From Streptosporangiaceae bacterium (GTDB taxonomy: Bacteria; Actinomycetota; Actinomycetes; Streptosporangiales; Streptosporangiaceae), in the NCBI GenBank assembly GCA_030042885.1, contig JASHYW010000101.1:1-6092 (forward strand): a stretch of DNA of 6,092 nucleotides. The letters are read 5' to 3'. The position numbers were made by a program, and so were the translations under genes. Under the pieces are notes generated by a model, which had not been told where the DNA came from, did no database searches, and saw nothing but the letters and a program-made list of their open reading frames with translations. Shown in pieces: positions 5,647-6,092 of this stretch. Position 1 is the first letter of the stretch. Each line of letters opens with the position of its first letter.

Positions 5647-5710
5647 CTCGGGGGGGACGACCCCCCCCAGGCCCCCCCCGATCACGGGGGGACTCCCCGT
5701 GTACCTTCCC
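5647..5710. repeat. Dispersed double-hairpin GC repeat, copy 2
   Basis: This copy lies in the divergent gap between the SDR start and the metalloprotease start, in the same orientation as the copy at 2908-2975. Hairpin one is seven G (5650-5656), loop ACGA, eight C (5661-5668). After AGG, hairpin two is eight C then G (5672-5680), loop ATCA, C then six G (5685-5691). The shared tail words TCCCCGT, GTACC and CCTGG follow (5694-5712). Homopolymer lengths differ from copy 1 but the loops are identical, the pattern expected for a repeat family under structural constraint. Here it would lie in the 5' leader or promoter of the SDR unit, so it cannot simply be a terminator of an upstream gene. Confidence 0.8.
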
Positions 5711-5733
5711 TGGGCGAACCGGCCGCCGGGCGT

Positions 5734-5777
5734 TTGTCACAGTGTGCTTCTCCCGAGATAACGTGACGGTCATGACC
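5734..5777 (+). promoter_or_regulatory. Candidate promoter and palindrome upstream of the metalloprotease
   Basis: TTGTCA (5734-5739, 5/6 match to the -35 consensus) and GATAAC (5757-5762, 4/6 to the -10) are separated by exactly 17 bases. The predicted start point near 5769 lies inside a perfect 10-base palindrome, GGTCATGACC (5768-5777), an operator-like position. The leader would be about 34 bases with no strong Shine-Dalgarno. The whole gap (5624-5802) also holds the GC repeat; I could not identify a convincing promoter for the SDR unit on the other strand. Confidence 0.45.
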
Positions 5778-5802
5778 CTTCCATCCTGCCCCAGAGCCAA
5801 CG

Positions 5803-6092
5803 ATGGCTGACCGCCCGTTCGGTTTCGGCCTGCCCGACAAGCCAGAAGACCAGGGTGGCCAGGGGTCTTCGGGCGGGCCCGAGGGACCCTCGGGCCCGGG
5901 TGCCGGAGGACCCTCCGGGGCCCAGGGGTCTTCGGGTCCGTTCGGGCCGATGGGCGATCCGCAGCAGTTCGCCGACGCGCTGCGGCAGTTCGCCGACCTG
6001 CTGTCCTGGCGCGGCGGCCCGGTCAACTGGGATCTGGCCAAGAACGTGGCCAGGCACGCGATCGCGGCGGCGGGCGATCCGAGCGTCCTGGA
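5803..6092 (+). CDS. Zinc-dependent metalloprotease of the DUF2342 / F420-biosynthesis-associated family (N-terminal part only)
   Basis: Only the first 96 codons are in the window; the gene continues past the right edge. The start is the ATG at 5803, opening with MADRPFGFGLPDKPED, the FGFGLP opening I associate with this actinobacterial family. A Gly/Pro/Ser-rich, probably disordered linker follows (about 17-49). The first conserved block is then MGDPQQFADALRQFADLLSWRGGPVNWDLAKNVARHAIA (residues 50-88), whose SWRGGPVNWD core is characteristic. The zinc-binding HExxH motif expected later in this family is outside the window, so catalytic competence cannot be judged. It is divergent from the SDR-MoaE-protease unit; as I recall, an orthologue (Rv3195) sits beside the PDZ protease gene (Rv3194c) in mycobacteria, which supports the call. 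The F420 label is a database name, not an established function. A weak ribosome site and a candidate promoter at 5734-5762 precede it. Confidence 0.8.
   Translation, partial: MADRPFGFGLPDKPEDQGGQGSSGGPEGPSGPGAGGPSGAQGSSGPFGPMGDPQQFADALRQFADLLSWRGGPVNWDLAKNVARHAIAAAGDPSVL
5859..5936. repeat. Nested palindromes and direct repeat in the metalloprotease linker
   Basis: Within the coding linker, CCAGGGGTCTTCGGG occurs exactly at 5859-5873 and 5922-5936, 63 bases apart and in frame (QGSSG each time). Between them lie two successive inverted repeats: CGGGCCCGAGGG (5874-5885) with CCCTCGGGCCCG (5887-5898) around one base, and CCGGAGG (5903-5909) with CCTCCGG (5912-5918) around two bases. The word GGACCCTC followed by a G-rich end recurs in both. 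The low-complexity protein segment may tolerate such DNA. Confidence 0.7.

Noticed and set aside
4568..5810. Two long plus-strand frames opposite the SDR gene
   Set aside because: Low-complexity translations; the minus strand carries the conserved Rossmann protein and its third-position G/C bias.

Overview
The window is very GC-rich, with strong G/C preference at third codon positions. Together with the gene families present, this points to an actinobacterium, probably a Streptomyces/Streptosporangium-type actinomycete; I cannot name the genus. Six genes lie on the minus strand and one on the plus strand. Coding is dense, and the two outermost genes run off the window edges.

Reading the minus strand from right to left, 5623-2994 is a compact three-gene unit: an atypical SDR-fold NAD(P)-binding protein, a MoaE-type molybdopterin synthase large subunit, and a membrane-anchored PDZ plus Lon-like serine protease (YlbL type). 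Divergent from it, starting at 5803 on the plus strand, is the beginning of a DUF2342-type zinc-dependent metalloprotease. As I recall, this SDR / MoaE / PDZ-protease / metalloprotease neighbourhood recurs in actinobacteria. It looks like a conserved housekeeping locus rather than an island.

From 2868 to 1 there is a second set on the same strand: a class I SAM-dependent methyltransferase, a GT4 glycosyltransferase, and a sugar-1-phosphate nucleotidyltransferase of the GDP-mannose pyrophosphorylase type, cut by the left edge. The last two are only 10 bases apart and are probably co-transcribed. A natural reading is that one makes a nucleotide sugar and the other uses it for an envelope glycan or glycolipid. 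The methyltransferase may modify the same product, but no sequence feature proves that.

The non-coding DNA holds the least ordinary signals. Two gaps (about 2908-2975 and 5647-5710) carry the same roughly 60-base element in the same orientation. It consists of two adjacent hairpins made of pure G and C runs with tetraloops ACGA and ATCA, followed by a shared tail. A separate 13-bp perfect inverted repeat straddles the protease stop codon and probably acts as a terminator. The methyltransferase appears to be read from a leaderless transcript. I see no tRNA, rRNA, CRISPR array, insertion sequence or phage gene, and no convincing new defence or mobile system. The repeat family and the catalytically degenerate SDR are the best leads.
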